The notes under the pieces were generated by a model. It ran no database searches and was not told where the DNA came from. It was given only the letters and a program-made list of their open reading frames with translations. This document shows positions 8,693-17,674 of a stretch of 64,000 nucleotides of DNA, one piece after another. A program made the position numbers and the translations under genes. The DNA lies in contig JAIPUZ010000111.1 of the NCBI GenBank assembly GCA_022833215.1, positions 1 through 64,000 of the forward strand, in the 5' to 3' direction. Positions within the stretch are counted from its first letter, which is position 1. Each line of letters opens with the position of its first letter. This stretch comes from Mesorhizobium sp. Its GTDB lineage: Bacteria; Pseudomonadota; Alphaproteobacteria; Rhizobiales; Rhizobiaceae.

Positions 8693-9112
8693 TTACTTGC
8701 GCGCCAGCAGATCGCGGATTTCGGTCAGCAGCGCGACGTCTGCCGGTGGCGGTGCGTCCGCTGCGGCGGGCTGGCCCTCGACGCGCCGGCGCACATTGTT
8801 CACCGCCTTGACCATCAGGAAAATGATCCAGGCCAGGATCACGAAGTTGAGCAGGACGGTGATGAACGAACCGTAGGCGAACACCGCGCCCTGCTGTTTG
8901 GCTGCCTCGAGAGAGGTTGCTGTGACCGCCGAAGACAGCGGCAGGAAGTAGTTGTTGAAGTCGAGGCCACCGAAGATGGCGCCGACGATTGGCATGATGA
9001 TGTCGTTGACCAGCGAATCGACGATCTTGCCGAAGGCACCGCCGATGATCACGCCGACAGCCAGATCCATCACATTGCCTCTGGAAATAAACTCCTGAAA
9101 TTCCTTCAGCAT
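8693..9112 (-). CDS. mscL: large-conductance mechanosensitive channel
   Basis: The 139-residue protein starts [20 protein letters not shown], the diagnostic N terminus of MscL, followed by TM1 ([16 protein letters not shown]) and TM2 ([19 protein letters not shown]), then the cytoplasmic helix with [12 protein letters not shown]. It is an inner-membrane pentameric safety valve opened by membrane tension on hypo-osmotic shock. The start at 9112 is preceded by GGAGAGG at good spacing. The loop between the helices is slightly long but within family range. Monocistronic by position. Confidence 0.96.
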   Translation of the reverse strand: MLKEFQEFISRGNVMDLAVGVIIGGAFGKIVDSLVNDIIMPIVGAIFGGLDFNNYFLPLSSAVTATSLEAAKQQGAVFAYGSFITVLLNFVILAWIIFLMVKAVNNVRRRVEGQPAAADAPPPADVALLTEIRDLLARK

Positions 9113-9364
9113 TTGCCTCTCCAATAGTTGCGGCACCCGCCGCCGATGTTGCAGCCCCGCTTGGCCGGAGCCCGACGGACAATAGCAGAAACCGTGGGTT
9201 GAAGAACGTGGAAATCGCAAGGTCGTTTTCGCGCCGGGCGTCGACGCAATGCCGAACCAGGGCGAAGTCATGGGCATTCCGTGCGATACGCACCGAAGGT
9301 CGCAGTGGACAGGCATTGCCGGCTGTGCTTGCCTTCCGGCTGAGGAAGCCATGGAATCCGGGAC

Positions 9365-12300
9365 GTGCTGGGCTGGTTGATCGTCATCGCCGCCATTTTA
9401 TACGTGACGATGCTGTTCGCCGTCGCCGCTTTCGGTGATCGTCATGCGGCGCGGCGGGGACCCATCGCCTCGCGCCCCTACATCTATTCGCTCAGCCTTG
9501 CAGTCTACTGCACGTCCTGGACGTTCTTCGGCTCCGTCGGCCTCGCCTCGGAGCGCGGGCTCGAGTTCCTGACCATCTATGTCGGTCCGATCCTGATCTT
9601 CGTTTTCGGCTACCCGTTCCTGCGGCGCATCATCCGGCTGAGCAAGGCGGAGAAGATCACTTCCATCGCCGATTTTCTCGCGGCCCGCTACGGCAAGAGC
9701 TTCGCCGTGGCCTCCATCGCCACGATCATCGCCACCGTGGGCGTCATCCCCTACATCGCGCTGCAACTGCGCTCCATAGCCGGCTCCATCGGTCTGATGG
9801 CGGCGTTCTATTCGCCCGATGCGATCTCGGATGATTTCGTCTACCGCGACGTCGCCTTCGTCGTGGCTTTCCTGCTGGCCGTCTTCGCCGTGCTGTTCGG
9901 AACCCGCCACGCCGATGCGACCGAGCATCAGGACGGCCTTGTGCTGGCAATGGCGGTGGAGTCCGTCATCAAGCTGGCGGCTTTTCTCGCGGTCGGCATT
10001 GCGGTCACGCTGTTCCTGTTCAGCAGCCCCGGCAATCTGGTCGAGGCCATGCGGGCCAACGAGATGGTGCAGGCCGCGATCGGCTTCGAGACGCCGCTGG
10101 CGAGCTGGATCGTCATGACCCTGCTTGCGGCAAGCGCCATCATCATGCTGCCGCGCCAGTTCTACATGACCATCGTGGAGAACCGCAGCGAGCAGGAGCT
10201 GAAGACGTCAGGCTGGCTGTTCCCGCTCTATCTCGTGCTCATCAACCTGTTCGTGCTGGTGATCGCCTTCGGCGGCCTCACCGTGATCGGCGGGCGGGCG
10301 AGCGCCGACCTCTACGTTCTGGCCGTTCCCCTGTTCAACGGCTATGACGCCATGGCCATGGTCGCCTTTGTCGGCGGGCTCTCGGCCGCGACAGCCATGG
10401 TGATCGTGGAGAGCGTGGCGCTGTCGATCATGATCTCCAACGACCTCGTCATCCCGCTGGTGCTGCGCCGCCTGCTGCGCTCGGCCTCCAGCGAGCGCGA
10501 GGACTGGTCGAAGGTCATCATCGTCATCCGCCGGGCCGCGATCTTCTGCATCCTGTTCGTGTCGTTCCTCTACTATCTGGAGATGGCCGACAATGTGCGC
10601 CTCGTCGCCTTCGGTCTCATTTCCTTCGCCGCCATCGCCCAGTTCGCACCGGCTTTCGTCGGCGGGCTGATCTGGCGCGGGGCCAATGCGCGCGGCGCCG
10701 TTCTGGGCATGATCGCCGGCATCCTCATGTGGGCCTACACGCTGTTCGTGCCCTCGGTGCTGCCGCCAGACACTCCGTTCCTGCTGGAAGGGCCGCTCGG
10801 CATCGTCGCCCTCAAGCCGCAGGCGCTGTTCGGCACCAGCGGCGAGCCGCTCACCCATGGCGTGCTGTGGAGCGTCGCCATCAACATCGTGTTCTACATA
10901 CTGGGCTCGCTGTCGCGGGCGGCCTATCCGCGCGAACGCATCCAGGCTTCTATCTTCGTGCCGCGCGAGGCGAGCCCGATGCCCAGCCTGCGGCGCATGC
11001 GAACCGGCGTGACAGTCAACGAGATAAAGGACACCATCGCGCGTTACCTCGGCGTCGAACGCACCGAACGCTCGTTCCAGTCCTTCGAGCAGCGCGAAGG
11101 GCGCAAGTTTCCCGGCCATGCGCCGGCAACGGCCGAGACGCTGCGCTTCGGCGAGCAGCTTCTGGCGAGCGCCGTCGGCTCGTCGTCGGCGCGCCTGATC
11201 CTGTCCTTGCTGGTGCAGCGCCACGACCGCTCGGCCAGGCATGCCTTCCGTCTTCTCGACGACGCCTCGGATGCGCTCCAGCAGAACCGCGACCTTCTCC
11301 AGATCGCGCTCGACCAGATGGAGCAGGGCATCACCGTCTTCGACAAGGACCTGCGGCTGACCTGCTGGAACCGGCAATACCGCCTGCTGTTCGATCTGCC
11401 GGACGACATGGGGCAGGTCGGTGTCACGCTGGCGCAGATTCTCAGCCATCTCGGCGAGCGCGGCGACATAACGGGGGCGGAGGAGATCGCCGCGCTCGAC
11501 CGGCTGACCCGTTTCGGCGAGCCGTGGCAGCTTGAACTGAGAACCAGCGGGCGCATACTGGAACTGCGCTCGAATCCCATGCCCGATGGCGGCATCGTCG
11601 CCACCTATGCCGACATCACACAGCGCATGCAGGCCGACCTTGCCCTGAAGCGGGTGAACGAGACGCTGGAGCAGCGCGTGGCCCGGCGCACGGCCGAATT
11701 GACGCAGGTCAACGAGGAGCTGGCGCAGGCGCAGAAGATCGCCGAGGAAGCGAATCTGGGCAAGACGCGCTTTCTGGCCGCGGTCGGCCACGATATCCTG
11801 CAGCCCCTCAATGCCGCCCGCCTCTATTGCTCGTCGCTGATCGAGAAGGCGACCGGCGGGCCGCTCGGGGAAGCGGCGGTCAACATCGAATCCTCGCTGG
11901 AATCGGTCGAGACGATTCTCGGCGCCGTGCTCGACATATCGCGACTCGACGCCGGCGCCATGAAGCCCGAGGAGACCGTTTTCAGCCTCGACGGATTGCT
12001 TCAGCAGATCGCCACCGACTTCCAGCCCATGGCCTCCGCGAAGGGGCTGCGGCTGCGCATCGTGCCTTCTGCCATCCGTGTACGCACTGACCGCAACCTG
12101 TTCCGGCGGCTGATCCAGAACCTTGTCTCCAACGCCATCAAGTACACGCGCAGGGGCACGGTGCTGGTCGGCGTGCGCCGCCGCGGCGATCTGGTGGAGA
12201 TTCAGGTGATCGATACTGGCATCGGCATCGAGGCCGACAAGCTCAACATGGTGTTTCGCGAATTCACGCGCCTTGATGAAGGCGCCCGGGAAGCGGAAGG

Positions 12301-12853
12301 GCTGGGGCTCGGCCTGTCCATCGTCGATCGCATCGCCCGCGTTCTGCATCTGGAAATCCGCATCTTTTCCGAAGCCGGAAAGGGCACCCGGTTCTCCGTC
12401 CTCATGCCCACGGCGACGGGCGAGGTGGAGCAGCCTGTCCGGCGCGAAGTGGCGCTGTCACGACCGTTTTCGACGCTGTCCGGGCTCGAAATCCTGTGCA
12501 TCGACAACGACCCTCGCATCCTGGAGGGCATGCGCCTGCTGTTGGAAGGCTGGGGCTGCGAGGTTGCCGCCTGGTCGGGCATGCGTGCCTTCTTCGAAGC
12601 ACGCGAACGACGCTCGGCGCCCGATATCGTCCTTGCCGACTACCATCTCGACGGAGAAAACGGTCTCGACGCCATCGACCGGCTGCGCCAGATCTATGGA
12701 GCGGATACCCCGGCGGTGCTGGTCACGGCCGACCGGTCCACGGAAGTACGCGCGGCGGCGGAAGCGCGCGGCGTCTCCGTCATCAACAAGCCGGTGCGGC
12801 CGGCGGTCTTGCGAACCTTGCTTTCGCGCGTGCGGCCGCTGGCGGCCGAGTAA
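9365..12853 (+). CDS. sodium/solute symporter-fused PAS hybrid histidine kinase
   Basis: A 1,162-residue hybrid sensor. Residues 1 to about 530 form an SSF/PutP-like bundle of about 13 membrane helices ([22 protein letters not shown] start, then [14 protein letters not shown]-like [14 protein letters not shown]). A linker and a PAS domain follow (about 640-750, [18 protein letters not shown]), then a coiled coil, HisKA with phospho-acceptor H809 (VGHDILQPL), HATPase ([18 protein letters not shown]) and a receiver domain with D1092 ([10 protein letters not shown]). Family members such as CbrA and ErcS/NahK couple nutrient sensing to signalling. The convergent LuxR-type regulator 40 bases downstream is a likely partner. 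Its ligand cannot be read from sequence. Confidence 0.93.
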   Translation: MLGWLIVIAAILYVTMLFAVAAFGDRHAARRGPIASRPYIYSLSLAVYCTSWTFFGSVGLASERGLEFLTIYVGPILIFVFGYPFLRRIIRLSKAEKITSIADFLAARYGKSFAVASIATIIATVGVIPYIALQLRSIAGSIGLMAAFYSPDAISDDFVYRDVAFVVAFLLAVFAVLFGTRHADATEHQDGLVLAMAVESVIKLAAFLAVGIAVTLFLFSSPGNLVEAMRANEMVQAAIGFETPLASWIVMTLLAASAIIMLPRQFYMTIVENRSEQELKTSGWLFPLYLVLINLFVLVIAFGGLTVIGGRASADLYVLAVPLFNGYDAMAMVAFVGGLSAATAMVIVESVALSIMISNDLVIPLVLRRLLRSASSEREDWSKVIIVIRRAAIFCILFVSFLYYLEMADNVRLVAFGLISFAAIAQFAPAFVGGLIWRGANARGAVLGMIAGILMWAYTLFVPSVLPPDTPFLLEGPLGIVALKPQALFGTSGEPLTHGVLWSVAINIVFYILGSLSRAAYPRERIQASIFVPREASPMPSLRRMRTGVTVNEIKDTIARYLGVERTERSFQSFEQREGRKFPGHAPATAETLRFGEQLLASAVGSSSARLILSLLVQRHDRSARHAFRLLDDASDALQQNRDLLQIALDQMEQGITVFDKDLRLTCWNRQYRLLFDLPDDMGQVGVTLAQILSHLGERGDITGAEEIAALDRLTRFGEPWQLELRTSGRILELRSNPMPDGGIVATYADITQRMQADLALKRVNETLEQRVARRTAELTQVNEELAQAQKIAEEANLGKTRFLAAVGHDILQPLNAARLYCSSLIEKATGGPLGEAAVNIESSLESVETILGAVLDISRLDAGAMKPEETVFSLDGLLQQIATDFQPMASAKGLRLRIVPSAIRVRTDRNLFRRLIQNLVSNAIKYTRRGTVLVGVRRRGDLVEIQVIDTGIGIEADKLNMVFREFTRLDEGAREAEGLGLGLSIVDRIARVLHLEIRIFSEAGKGTRFSVLMPTATGEVEQPVRREVALSRPFSTLSGLEILCIDNDPRILEGMRLLLEGWGCEVAAWSGMRAFFEARERRSAPDIVLADYHLDGENGLDAIDRLRQIYGADTPAVLVTADRSTEVRAAAEARGVSVINKPVRPAVLRTLLSRVRPLAAE

Positions 12854-12894
12854 GGGATCTGGAGCGCCTTGCGTGATCCCGTTGCAAAGGGCTC

Positions 12895-13599
12895 TCAGGC
12901 TGCCGCGATGGAATCCGGCCCGATCTTGGAAAGCAGGATGACGGCCTGGGTGCGGCTGTCGACGCCGAGCTTTTGCAGGATCGCGGACACATGCGCCTTG
13001 ATGGTGGCCTCCGAGACGCCGAGCTCGTAGGCGATCTGCTTGTTGAGCAGGCCCTCGCCAAGCATGGACAGGACTCGCGTCTGTTGCGGCGTCAGCGTTT
13101 GCAGGCGGCGGATGAGACCGGAGATTTCCGGATCGCTTTCCTTGCCGAGGTCGAGGGCGGCCGGGGCGGCGATGCCGCCATCCAGCACCGTGCGCACGGC
13201 GTTGCGGATTTCTTCCATGCTGGCCGACTTCGAAATGAAGCCGGACGCGCCAAGGTCGAGCGCGCGACGCACGGTGACGGGGTCGTCATGGGCGGAGATC
13301 ACAACGATCGGCAACGAGGGATGGGTGCCGCGCAGCGAGATCAGGCCGGAAAGTCCGCTTGCTCCGGGCATGGCAAGGTCGAGCAGAAGAAGGTCGGTGT
13401 CCTCGTTGGCGTGCAACGCGGCCCTGGCGCTTGCAAAATCGCCCGCTTCAAGGATCGATGGCGCGTCACCGATGCCGGCGATCGCTTCTCGCAAAGCCCC
13501 TCGAAACAGCGGGTGGTCGTCAGCGATGACGAAGGTGTAGCCTGCCGGCAATGTCTTCCTCCCTGTCCGTCGGTCAGCTGTGCCGGGGACAGTTGCCAA
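12895..13599 (-). CDS. LuxR/NarL-type response regulator
   Basis: A 234-residue regulator with an N-terminal receiver domain (acidic pair D27-D28, phospho-acceptor D74 in LLLLDLAMPG, lysine in FISKSAS) and a C-terminal GerE/LuxR helix-turn-helix (about 165-220, LTPQQTRVLSMLGEGLLNKQIA). The extra N-terminal 20 residues before GYTFVIADDHP may be over-extended. It is convergent with the symporter-fused kinase, the arrangement of known kinase/LuxR-regulator pairs in this group. Its targets are unknown; a regulator of carbon or energy metabolism is a reasonable guess. Confidence 0.9.
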   Translation of the reverse strand: MATVPGTADRRTGRKTLPAGYTFVIADDHPLFRGALREAIAGIGDAPSILEAGDFASARAALHANEDTDLLLLDLAMPGASGLSGLISLRGTHPSLPIVVISAHDDPVTVRRALDLGASGFISKSASMEEIRNAVRTVLDGGIAAPAALDLGKESDPEISGLIRRLQTLTPQQTRVLSMLGEGLLNKQIAYELGVSEATIKAHVSAILQKLGVDSRTQAVILLSKIGPDSIAAA

Positions 13600-13649
13600 A
13601 TTATGCGTCGAGGGGCGCTGATTTCAAGCGCAAACTGCGTATCCTGCGA

Positions 13650-14084
13650 TCACGTCCGGTCCGGCGCGGGTTTGGCGTCGGGGGAATCCTGCTTTTCCAG
13701 ATCCTTCACGATGCCCATGAAGGAGCGGAAGAAGCGCTCCATGTAGCCCATGGTTCTGTTGAATTCCTCTTCCGTGGGCAGGCTGGATTCCAGTTTTGCA
13801 GTCAGCGAGTTCTCGAGTCTGGCCACCCGTTCCTCCAGGGATCTGACCTGATCCTGCAGACGGTCCATATCGTCCTGAACCGCCGTGCGCTCGTCAGCCG
13901 CCATGCGGCAGACGAGCTGGCCGGATTGTTCGCGACAGGCAGACATGGCGCCCGTGGCGGTGTCCATGCGCACATAGCCGTCTTCGGTCTTCTCCAGCCG
14001 GTAGCGTGCGGCCTCGTCCCCGGCCGAGGCCGGGGCGGCCAGCAGGGTGAGCAGGGGCAGGGCGATCAGGGCGCGACCACGCAT
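13650..14084 (-). CDS. exported coiled-coil protein of unknown function
   Basis: A 144-residue protein with a clear Sec signal peptide (MRGRALIALPLLTLLAAPASAG). A short domain with two cysteines follows (SACREQSGQLVCRMAADE), then a coiled coil (DDMDRLQDQVRSLEERVARLE) and a conserved-looking end (FNRTMGYMERFFRSFMGIVK). The start at 14084 has AGGAG upstream. The two cysteines could form a periplasmic disulfide. I do not recognise a named family beyond hypothetical periplasmic proteins of Rhizobiales. It lies between the response regulator gene and the DUF952 gene and shows no operon partner. Confidence 0.75.
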   Translation of the reverse strand: MRGRALIALPLLTLLAAPASAGDEAARYRLEKTEDGYVRMDTATGAMSACREQSGQLVCRMAADERTAVQDDMDRLQDQVRSLEERVARLENSLTAKLESSLPTEEEFNRTMGYMERFFRSFMGIVKDLEKQDSPDAKPAPDRT

Positions 14085-14228
14085 GAGGGAACTCCTTCCG
14101 GCCGACAGGGCCAAAACATCCGGCAGGCAACTTAACGCCGGTATAAGCATAAGGTTCATTGTGCCCGAAATGGGGATGGCCGGACAGCCGCACTTTCCAT
14201 GGCCCAAGCTTGAGTCTATAGCCCGCTC

Positions 14229-14597
14229 ATGTCGAGCCTCATCTACAAGATCGTGCCGCGCCCGCTTTGGCAGGAGGCCGAAGACGGCGGCAGTTTCGCC
14301 GGTGCGCCGGTGGACCTTGCCGACGGCTATATCCATTTCTCCACCGCTGCGCAGCTGCGCGAGACGGCCGCGAAGCATTTCGCCGGCCAGCAGGACCTGC
14401 TGCTCGTGGCCGTGGACGGCGACGCCTTGGGCGAAGCCCTGCGCTGGGAGCCTTCGCGCGGCGGCGCGCTGTTTCCGCATCTTTATGCGGCGCTTCCCGT
14501 TGCCGCGGCCCTGTGGGTGCGCCCTCTGCCTGTGGGGACGGACGGGCACCACCGGTTTCCCGAACTGGGCCCTTTTCCTGAATCGGAGCGATCATGA
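14229..14597 (+). CDS. DUF952 domain protein
   Basis: A 122-residue cytoplasmic protein matching the DUF952 family: an opening IYKIVPRPLWQEAE, the strongly conserved DGYIHFSTAAQLRETA and a closing HLYAALPVAA. The family has a compact alpha/beta fold of unproven function, sometimes described as glutathione-S-transferase-associated. It overlaps pyrD by four bases (ATGA), so the two are translationally coupled; this pairing recurs in Rhizobiales and makes DUF952 plus pyrD an operon. Confidence 0.88.
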   Translation: MSSLIYKIVPRPLWQEAEDGGSFAGAPVDLADGYIHFSTAAQLRETAAKHFAGQQDLLLVAVDGDALGEALRWEPSRGGALFPHLYAALPVAAALWVRPLPVGTDGHHRFPELGPFPESERS

Positions 14598-15670
14598 CCG
14601 TACTGGATGCGATCGGCAGGAAGCTGCTGTTTTCCCTTGATCCGGAAACCGCGCACGGGCTCTCCATCGCCGCGTTGCGCTGCGGCTTGCCTGTCGGCCC
14701 GCGCCCGCCGCGCGACGAGCGGCTTCACGTGCGGCTGTGCGGTCTCGATTTTCCCAATCCGCTCGGCATGGCGGCGGGTTATGACAAGAATGCCGAGGTG
14801 CCGGACGGGCTGCTCGGCCTGGGTTTCGGCTTCGCCGAGGTCGGCACGGTCACGCCGCTGGCGCAGCCCGGCAATCCGCGCCCGCGCATTTTTCGGCTGG
14901 TTGAGGACGATGCGGTCATCAACCGGCTGGGCTTCAACAATGAAGGGCATGAAGCGGCCGAACGCCGGCTTCTGGCCCGCAAGGGCAGAGGCGGCATCGT
15001 CGGCGTCAATATCGGGGCGAACAAGGACAGCGCCGACCGCATCGCCGATTACGAGCGCGGGGTGACGCGCTTTGCACCTCTCGCTTCCTATCTCACCGCC
15101 AACATCTCCTCGCCAAATACGCCGGGCCTGCGCAACATGCAGGCCCGCGAGCAGCTTGCCGAGCTTCTCTCGCGGCTGATGGCTGCACGCGCGGCGGCTT
15201 CCGCACAGCCGCCGATCTTCCTCAAGATCGCCCCCGATCTGGTCGAGGCCGAACTGGAGGATATCGCCGCCGAGGTGCTGGCCAGCGGCATCGACGGCGT
15301 CATCGTCTCCAACACCACCATTTCGCGTCCGCCGCTGAAAAGCGCTGCGCTGGCCGGCGAGACGGGCGGGCTGTCCGGCAGGGTGCTGTTCGAGCGGTCG
15401 ACGACCGTGCTGGCGAAGATGCGCAAGCTGCTCGGCCCCGATATCGCCATTGTCGGTGTGGGCGGCGTCGATTCTGCTGAAGCGGCGCTCGAAAAGATCC
15501 GCGCAGGCGCCGACCTCGTCCAGCTTTACACGGGCATGATCTTCGCCGGACCGTCGCTTCCCGCCCGTATTCTGGGTGACATGGTCGAAGCGTTGCAGAC
15601 GGGCGCTCATGCATCGGTTCGCGAACTGCGTGACAGCAGGCTCCGGGAGTGGGCGGCAAAGCCCCTCTGA
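14594..15670 (+). CDS. pyrD: dihydroorotate dehydrogenase (quinone), class 2
   Basis: A 358-residue FMN enzyme oxidising dihydroorotate to orotate in pyrimidine synthesis and passing electrons to membrane quinone. The N-terminal amphipathic segment (LFSLDPETAHGLSIAALR) is the class 2 membrane and quinone tunnel. The FMN core follows with NPLGMAAGYDKNAEVPDGL, the catalytic serine region NISSPNTPGLRNMQ, and the phosphate loop VGGVDSAEAALEKIRAGAD then QLYTGMIFAGP. Length and motifs are complete. It is coupled to the DUF952 gene by an ATGA overlap. Confidence 0.97.
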   Translation: MTVLDAIGRKLLFSLDPETAHGLSIAALRCGLPVGPRPPRDERLHVRLCGLDFPNPLGMAAGYDKNAEVPDGLLGLGFGFAEVGTVTPLAQPGNPRPRIFRLVEDDAVINRLGFNNEGHEAAERRLLARKGRGGIVGVNIGANKDSADRIADYERGVTRFAPLASYLTANISSPNTPGLRNMQAREQLAELLSRLMAARAAASAQPPIFLKIAPDLVEAELEDIAAEVLASGIDGVIVSNTTISRPPLKSAALAGETGGLSGRVLFERSTTVLAKMRKLLGPDIAIVGVGGVDSAEAALEKIRAGADLVQLYTGMIFAGPSLPARILGDMVEALQTGAHASVRELRDSRLREWAAKPL

Positions 15671-15704
15671 GCCCGGTTTCGGCTGTCGGGCGAAATGCTC
15701 CGGT

Positions 15705-17066
15705 TCAGGCCGTTTCGGACACGGCCGGGCCGGGTGCGAAGGTCGCGCGCTCGCGCCGCGGCAGCAGGGCTGCAAGGCCGAGCCCGCGCAACAGCAGGAA
15801 TATGTGCAGCGCGGCCCACAGGGCGTGATTGCCGAACAGCGGCGTCAGCGCAACCATGGTCGCCGCGAAGGCGGCCAGCGACAGGAGCATGGTGTTGCGC
15901 ATGTCGCCGGACCATGTGGCGCCGATGAAGACGCCGTCCATCTCGAAGGCCAGCACGGCGCTCATTGCGGTGAAAGCCGCCCATGGCAGGAAGGCGGAAG
16001 CGAGTTCCCGCACATCCTCGGCGGTGGTGAGAAAGGCAATCAGGCCGCCGCCCCAGATCAGCAGCGCGGCGGTGGCGATGCCGGAGAGCACGAAGCCCCA
16101 CAGCGCGCACAGCCGCACGGCACGGCGAAAGGCGATGCGGTCGCCTGCGCCGACGGCCCGGCCCGCAAGCTGCTCGGCCGCCGTGGCGAATCCATCGAGG
16201 AAGAAGGCGGTCGCCATGAAGAAGTTCATGAGAACGGCGTTGGCCGCCAGTGTCACCGTGCCGAATTGCGCGCCCTGCCGGGCGAACAGGGCAAAGGTCG
16301 CGATAAGCGCGAAGGAACGGATCATGATGTCCCGGTTGAGCGTCATCATGCGCCCGATGGCCGCCATGTCCGCGATCCGGGCCATGCCGACGCGCGGGCC
16401 GGCGCGGAACCGTGACAGCACGATCGCCATGCCGGCCAGCATTGCGATGAGTTCGCCACAGACCGTGCCCCAGGCGACGCCGGCGACATTCCAGCCCAGA
16501 TGAAGGCCGAGATAGAGTGAAAAGACGATGTTGGTGCCGTTGAGCAGGATTTGCAGGCCCAGCGCCGTCCGTCCCTCGCCGCGCCCGAGCAGGTAGCCGA
16601 GCATCGCATAGTTGATGAGCGTGAAGGGCGCGCCCAGGAGGCGGATGCGGACATAGGTGTCGAGCGCGCGATTGACCTCCACTTCTGCGCCGAGAAAGCG
16701 TATTCCGCCCGTCGCGATCAGTGGCGCCAGTGCGGCAACGGCAAGCCCCAGCACCAGCGCGATCAGGAAGGCTCGCCAGAACACGGCCTGTTCCTCGCTT
16801 GTGTCTCCGGCTCCGTATGCCTGCGCCACCAGACCCGTGGTGCCGGCGCGCAGGAAGTTCAGCGTCGAGAACACGAAATCGAACACCAGCGCGCCCGCCG
16901 CCAGTCCGCCGAGCATGGCCGCATCGCCATACTGGCCGATGATCGCCGTGTCGGTGAGTCCAAGCAGCGGCGTGGTCAGGTAGGCAAGCGTCATCGGCAC
17001 GGCGATGGCCAGAACCGTGCGGTTGGTTACGGTGAAGGCCTGCACCGGCCGAGGCTGGGTGGTCAC
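15705..17066 (-). CDS. MATE family efflux transporter (DinF-like)
   Basis: A 453-residue inner-membrane exporter with about 12 hydrophobic helices in two halves. MATE-type sequence is visible at the start (IAVPMTLAYLTTPLLGLTDTAIIG) and in the second half (DGFATAAEQLAGRAVGAGD). The early LGLTDTAIIG segment resembles the DinF subgroup. It would expel cationic drugs or metabolites using a sodium or proton gradient; the substrate cannot be told. It converges on pyrD with 34 bases between stops. No regulator lies beside it. Confidence 0.92.
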   Translation of the reverse strand: MTTQPRPVQAFTVTNRTVLAIAVPMTLAYLTTPLLGLTDTAIIGQYGDAAMLGGLAAGALVFDFVFSTLNFLRAGTTGLVAQAYGAGDTSEEQAVFWRAFLIALVLGLAVAALAPLIATGGIRFLGAEVEVNRALDTYVRIRLLGAPFTLINYAMLGYLLGRGEGRTALGLQILLNGTNIVFSLYLGLHLGWNVAGVAWGTVCGELIAMLAGMAIVLSRFRAGPRVGMARIADMAAIGRMMTLNRDIMIRSFALIATFALFARQGAQFGTVTLAANAVLMNFFMATAFFLDGFATAAEQLAGRAVGAGDRIAFRRAVRLCALWGFVLSGIATAALLIWGGGLIAFLTTAEDVRELASAFLPWAAFTAMSAVLAFEMDGVFIGATWSGDMRNTMLLSLAAFAATMVALTPLFGNHALWAALHIFLLLRGLGLAALLPRRERATFAPGPAVSETA

Positions 17067-17257
17067 GCTGTCTTCGCCCCCTGATGCGGCATGATGCCGG
17101 TGCTTCCTGCCGGAACGGCGGACGTTGCGATGAGCTCCATCCGCTCCCCCGGCCTGATCGTTGGCCGCCCGATGGAAGCCGGACGTTCCCGCCTGGCCGC
17201 AAACGCTTCCGATCGATAGCGCAGACCGGCGCGCCGGTAAACTCGTGCCGAAGCCGG

Positions 17258-17521
17258 CTACTTTCGGTAGTTGGCGATGCGGATGAGGAGGAAGGCGGGG
17301 ATCACGATCGCGGCGCCGAGCAGCACGTAGCCAAGCACGCGGTCGATGGCCCGGAAGCCAAGGTTCCAGATGTCGACGAAGAAGTTGCGGATGCCCATCG
17401 CGACATCATATGGCGACCAGCCGAAGGCGCTCATCACCAGTCCGACGAGGAAGGAGACGATCAGCAGCTTGGCCAGAATGCGCAGCGGCGTATCGCCGAG
17501 GAAGCGGGTGAGGGCGGACAA
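17258..17521 (-). CDS. small integral membrane protein, DUF6460-like
   Basis: An 87-residue protein with two predicted membrane helices (LAKLLIVSFLVGLVMSAFGW and VLGYVLLGAAIVIPAFLLIR) separated by an amphipathic segment (NFFVDIWNLGFRAIDR). The opening MSALTRFLGDTPLRILAKL matches small proteins widespread in Rhizobiales. The function is unknown. It is upstream of the MATE gene on the same strand with a 190-base gap that shows no other gene. Confidence 0.75.
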   Translation of the reverse strand: MSALTRFLGDTPLRILAKLLIVSFLVGLVMSAFGWSPYDVAMGIRNFFVDIWNLGFRAIDRVLGYVLLGAAIVIPAFLLIRIANYRK

Positions 17522-17584
17522 GGCGTTCTCCTTCGGATCCGTTCACCCACCAGATAGGCAAGTGCCGGCCCCGCGGCAAGCAAA

Positions 17585-17620
17585 ACCCGCCCCGATGCCT
17601 TCAGGTGGATCGGGGCGGGT
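17585..17620 (-). terminator. intrinsic terminator-like hairpin
   Basis: A perfect 12-base-pair inverted repeat (ACCCGCCCCGAT and its complement) with a 12-base loop, followed on the minus strand by TTTTGC. It lies 54 bases beyond the stop of the dimethylformamidase-like gene and before the small membrane protein gene, so it probably ends the former's transcript. Confidence 0.7.
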
Positions 17621-17674
17621 GGAATGTCCGCGCCCGGCCGCGAGGGCAAGGCGCATGGCGCGCGGATGGCAGGA

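Noticed and set aside
10208-12349. A 713-codon open frame on the minus strand
   Set aside because: It is fully inside the hybrid kinase gene on the other strand, and its translation is low-complexity (R, H, Q, D, A rich) with no motif.
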